This document shows, piece after piece, positions 60,138 to 64,000 of a DNA stretch of 64,000 nt. Under the pieces are notes generated by a model that had not been told where the DNA came from, did no database searches, and was given only the letters and a program-made list of their open reading frames with translations. The position numbers were made by a program, and so were the translations under genes. The stretch lies in the NCBI GenBank assembly GCA_013397795.1, contig VZTJ01002530.1, positions 785,886 through 849,885 on the forward strand. Reading direction: 5' to 3'. Each line of letters starts with the position of its first letter. The first letter of the stretch is position 1. This DNA is from Orthonyx spaldingii (Eukaryota > Chordata > Aves > Passeriformes > Orthonychidae).

Positions 60138-63100
60138 ATGTCAAAGGGATCTTTCCTGCTAGGCTTCCTGAAGGCTAGGATAGCACAGGAGGGGAAGAGG
60201 CCCAGGGAGCTATGATTTTGCAGGAAAGAATCAATGTTGCTAAAGATAAGTCAGTAACAGACACTAGAAAGTAAAGAGGAATAAATACTGTGTTCTCCCT
60301 CATTTGCACAAGCATGAGCAGTTGTAGCTATCCAAACACACCATCTCTCTGAGCCCTGTCCTCTGCAGCTTCCCTCCTGGCTACAATCTGAGAGACACAG
60401 ACTCCACCTCTCCAGAGCAATGTCACTTGAAAAAGATACGTCCTTTGTGTATGATACAGCAGCATTAACTGGAAAAATGAAGGACAGACTACTGGCTCAT
60501 TGTAACAAGTAAGGGGTTTTTAATTATCAAGAATTATATTTGTTTTTAAAGAGGACAAAGTAGAATAGCCAGGTTTAGGGCTACTGAAAACCAAGTCCTG
60601 AAGTGCAGAGTGTAAGGAAAGCTCACCGTGTGCACAGACTGAACTCAGACCTGTCCCGCTTGCCTAATGTGTACCCATTAATTATTATTTGTGCCAGCAG
60701 CACCAATGCACTGTTGACTCAGGGCTGACAGTGAGATGTTCTCTTGCTGTTATCATGAAACATGACTCAGTTTTCATGTCTTCATGAAGAGCTGTCACAT
60801 ACCTCAGCTTAAAAAAAAAATAATTCATGGCCTGGCATGAAGGTGAAAGCAGTTTTCCTAGCACAAGAACAATTCCCAGTGCTGTGCCCACAAGCCTCAA
60901 CTGGAAATTCAGGAAGAACATAATGAAAAGGAGATTAAGAAGTTTATATATTAAAGATCACATAGCTTTAAAACATAAGCAAACTCTTAGAGCTGTCAAG
61001 GACGGATTTACAAAAACAATGTTATCCAGCACCCAGAATGATCACTTCACTTCAAACCACTCCATAGCGATTTTAAAACTATGCTTCTAAAAAAATCAAG
61101 AATTACACCCTGAATTACAGTCTTCAAGTAATGCCTGAAGCTTGGCCTGTGATGGTGATGTCTCTGCACACCTCTGCTTGGAGGTTATTTTAGAGTCTCT
61201 AATTTGCGCTATTTTCTAAAGAAGTTTAAGAAAATTTGGTAAGAAATTTTATTTTTATAGTCAGAAAGTAAGTTCTCACATTCATTTCTCCTAATCATTT
61301 CTCACAAATACTGCTGCTCAAACACCCTCCCATGTTTAAAATGCAATTAAGATGTTCTGGAGACATGAACAAATGGCAAGTCTGTATGCTGAAGGGAAAA
61401 AGCCCCCACTGAACAAGCTGGAGGTTCCTGAAGCCTATAAGGGGTATTTTTGCTGGTTTACAGCAGATCGGAATTGTATTACCTAAAGTCGATTAAAGCT
61501 GACAGGCAAGTGAAATGCTGCATTTACAAACCTCCACTAAGGTGACACTGACAACAATGAAATCCATAAATCAGAAGAAACGAGCAGATTTATGCTTCTG
61601 CTATTTTGTTCTGCCAAAGCCACTGCAGGTGTCTCAGACCATGTCTTATATGCAATATCTGCTACAGCAGCTGAGCAGAGGAGTCGGGAAGCACTTCCCC
61701 CCCAGCTGTTCATCCCCAGGGCTTGGCTCATCGAGGCACACTTACTGCCCTTCCTTATTTCCACTGCTCATTTTGAAAAGTGACAAAAGTCATATTGGTG
61801 CTGGTAAATGTGTCTGGTAAATGTGTGTTTGAAGGCTGCTGCCTTCAAACTAAATAAAGCACTCACTGCCCTTTGTGAGCAAGCTAGACAGGCAGCAGAA
61901 AACTGTCAGGACTGCACATGGCAAAAAAATACATCTACAAAGTATGTCAAATTTGCAGGTGCTCTAAACACATCTCCTAGCACCCAAAATGACCCATGAC
62001 TTGTTTCTTCCAGGCACAGACCCACCAGCCTGAGCTACTGAGCATGTTTGAATACTTGCTGCATACTGAAGATCTCCCTTGTACTAGTCCAGCATCTCAG
62101 CAGAAGCCACGTGAACTGCCACATCTCCACTTTCCAAATGGGCTCAGAGCCTTCACGCTTTGCAGTTGGAGACAGAAACATTTCATCACTCAAACCCCTT
62201 CATAAGGGCAAATCCCAACTTCACAGACCAAGAAACGAGCACAAAGAAGCATGTATAAAATTGTTATAGGACTCATTCTCCTTCAGGTATTTTCAGGTTT
62301 TATGCTTTCAACATTTGCAAAGCCCTGAAGATATTTCTCCAGTATTTTTTGTTGAGTGATAGTATTATTAAATTTCCTAAGTTAAGTGCCGTTTATAGAA
62401 GAATCGGTGATAAGATCTGTAAATGAACTCCCAGCACCTTAACAAATGGAATTACGAGAAGCTAGAAAAAAATGTTTGTGCTGTCCTTGTCATCCTGTTC
62501 CACCCACAAAAGGCATTTGCATTAATAGAGAACCTGGCATTCATAAACCTATATGGCACCACAGCACTGGGGTCACAGCTGCATTCCCACCATTCATTCA
62601 AAAAGCAAGAATTTCAAAATCTTCATTTGCACTTGCTCTCTGGGACGACTTTTTCATTCTCACTCCCAGTTGTCTTCTTTCTCATATGGAAGCAAGGGCT
62701 CAGGCTGTGACCATCAGTCCCAGTCCCTTTCCAAGGTAGGTGCAATAAAATCAAGTCAGCTAGCTCTGAATCTGGTTGCAAAAACAAAGATGCACATGTA
62801 CATACTTAAAACACTTCTCCTTAAAGGCTGTCCATCAGGGCACCAACTGGACACAAAGATTTCCAAAGGGAAAAGGCATCAAGTGACTGAAAACCACATT
62901 CATATCATTGAAGCAGAATCCACTAGAGGGGAGTTTCACAGCTCGGGCACTGTAGACAGGGTAGAAAAGGAGGATGAGGGACAGAGAACACCAAGCTGTT
63001 CAGGCACCTCATTCCACACGGACACAGAGGATCCCAGTTACATCAGAGGAACCTGAGGGAGTCGAGAACCCAGCTGTGTTCATCACAGCTAATCAAAAGC

Positions 63101-63663
63101 CAGGAGAGAAGACCCAGGCACTGAGGAAACAAAGATGAATTGCTTCAGGGAATCTTCATGCACACACCGTTCCTACTGCCAAGATAACACTTTATTTCTG
63201 TTACCCTCATCTGGACTCCTTGGGCACCACTGCTTGTTGCCACGCTGGCCTGTGCTTTGAAAAGCCAGCCTGAGGGAGAGCTGAGTGGCCCAGGCACTTG
63301 TCTTCCCTTCCTTCCTAAGCAGCCAACATTAGTCATGAAATAGTCCCAACAGAGAAATTGGATCAGTGATTGTTCCCTTTCTGCTGTCTCGTATCACACA
63401 GATGGCACAATAACTAACACAGTGCTGGGGGAAAATTCTTCTCCCTGGCCCTTCTTCCCACGGGACTGGTCCAGAAATGACCGCAGAGTGGCGAGGTGGT
63501 CTGCAGCCCTAACACCCACACTTGGCAGGGTCCATCACTCAGGGACCAAACACCACACCTGTCAGCTGCCCAACATCCCCAGAGGACAATATACACCCCA
63601 TATCTAACCAGACAGCACCACATCAGAGAAATAACCAACCATTCTTCAGACCCACAGAACACA

Positions 63664-63695
63664 GGAAGGAAGGAAGCAAGGAAGGAAGGAAGAAA
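63664..63695. repeat. GGAA microsatellite
   Basis: Imperfect (GGAA)n with one GCAA interruption. Confidence 0.85.
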
Positions 63696-64000
63696 GATAT
63701 GGAATAGGCAATCTTACCATGCTATAGATACAGAAGATGAAAAGCACTTTGTGCAAAGTACAAATAAATACATACTGACTTTAATATCCAAGACCTTTTA
63801 ACCATAAGATGTTTCTTCCAACTGTACCTCACAGAGCCATGGATTCAGTATTTCTAGGTTCAGAGTGTAGTTCTGGAAGCACTACACTGTACACACACAG
63901 TGTGGTCACTAGCACATATCCAACATGAGACTGTCTGTAAGCATCACTGCACTGCCACTGCTGATCCCTGAAGGGCATCCCAAGCAGCAGGTACCTCTCC

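Larger units (their letters stand above)
44770..64000 (-). other. Upstream ANKRD44 intron, probably intron 1 (at least 19.2 kb)
   Basis: No ankyrin exon, CpG island or promoter is visible, so transcription starts beyond 64000. Contents seen: a 14-bp stem hairpin (46288-46323), a TAATTA-rich block (46840-46970), a GAAA tract (51645-51664), an A-rich stretch (55755-55790), a 10-bp stem hairpin (59180-59203), a minus-strand CR1 (59928-60137) and a GGAA tract (63664-63695). Confidence 0.75.

Noticed and set aside
62553..63056. 167-codon plus-strand frame
   Set aside because: No recognisable family, no splice or promoter context. Likely chance.
1..64000. CRISPR array, tRNA/rRNA gene, or prokaryotic defence or mobile system
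   Set aside because: No regularly spaced repeats, no tRNA-like folds that I could recognise, and the whole window reads as an intron-rich vertebrate gene.

Overview
The window is vertebrate nuclear DNA, most likely from a bird. It holds one recognisable gene, ANKRD44, on the minus strand. ANKRD44 encodes serine/threonine-protein phosphatase 6 regulatory ankyrin repeat subunit B. Fifteen exons, including one cassette exon, lie between 44769 and 5361. All have consensus GT..AG borders, and their phases join into one open frame of 1623 nt (541 codons), or 1542 nt (514 codons) without the cassette. The cassette peptide and several diagnostic residues separate it from the paralogues ANKRD28 and ANKRD52. 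The avian assignment rests on CR1 LINE 3' ends of the bird type at about 18.05, 35.06, 38.85 and 59.93 kb, and on compact introns.

Layout from right to left, in transcription order. 64000-44770 is upstream intron (probably intron 1) with no exon, CpG island or promoter that I can see; the first coding exon and promoter must lie beyond the right edge. Exons follow at 44.7, 36.0, 29.8, 26.1, 24.3, 22.4, 20.9, 19.8, 16.5, 13.5, 12.1, 9.5, 8.7, 6.5 (cassette) and 5.4 kb. 5360-1 is intron. The C-terminal part of the protein (roughly the last 440 residues by comparison with the mammalian protein) is encoded beyond the left edge.

The protein is a long array of 33-residue ankyrin repeats that acts as a scaffold for the PP6 holoenzyme (PPP6C catalytic and PPP6R/SAPS subunits). 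Exons correspond to about one to two repeats each.

Non-coding points of interest are: a cassette exon with a tandem NAGNAG acceptor; a very CpG-dense internal exon (25927-26127); an intronic CpG cluster with a TATA-like box in antisense orientation (about 12.25-12.33 kb); a 3-N assembly gap flanked by a near-identical 68-bp duplication (probable assembly artefact); a pair of about 91% identical 92-bp intronic repeats; an apparent nested LINE insertion at 17.7-18.56 kb; a MIR-like relic; and a perfect 14-bp stem hairpin at 46.3 kb. I found no CRISPR array, operon, tRNA, rRNA or other prokaryote-type system, and no convincing second protein gene. All other long reading frames look like chance frames in introns.
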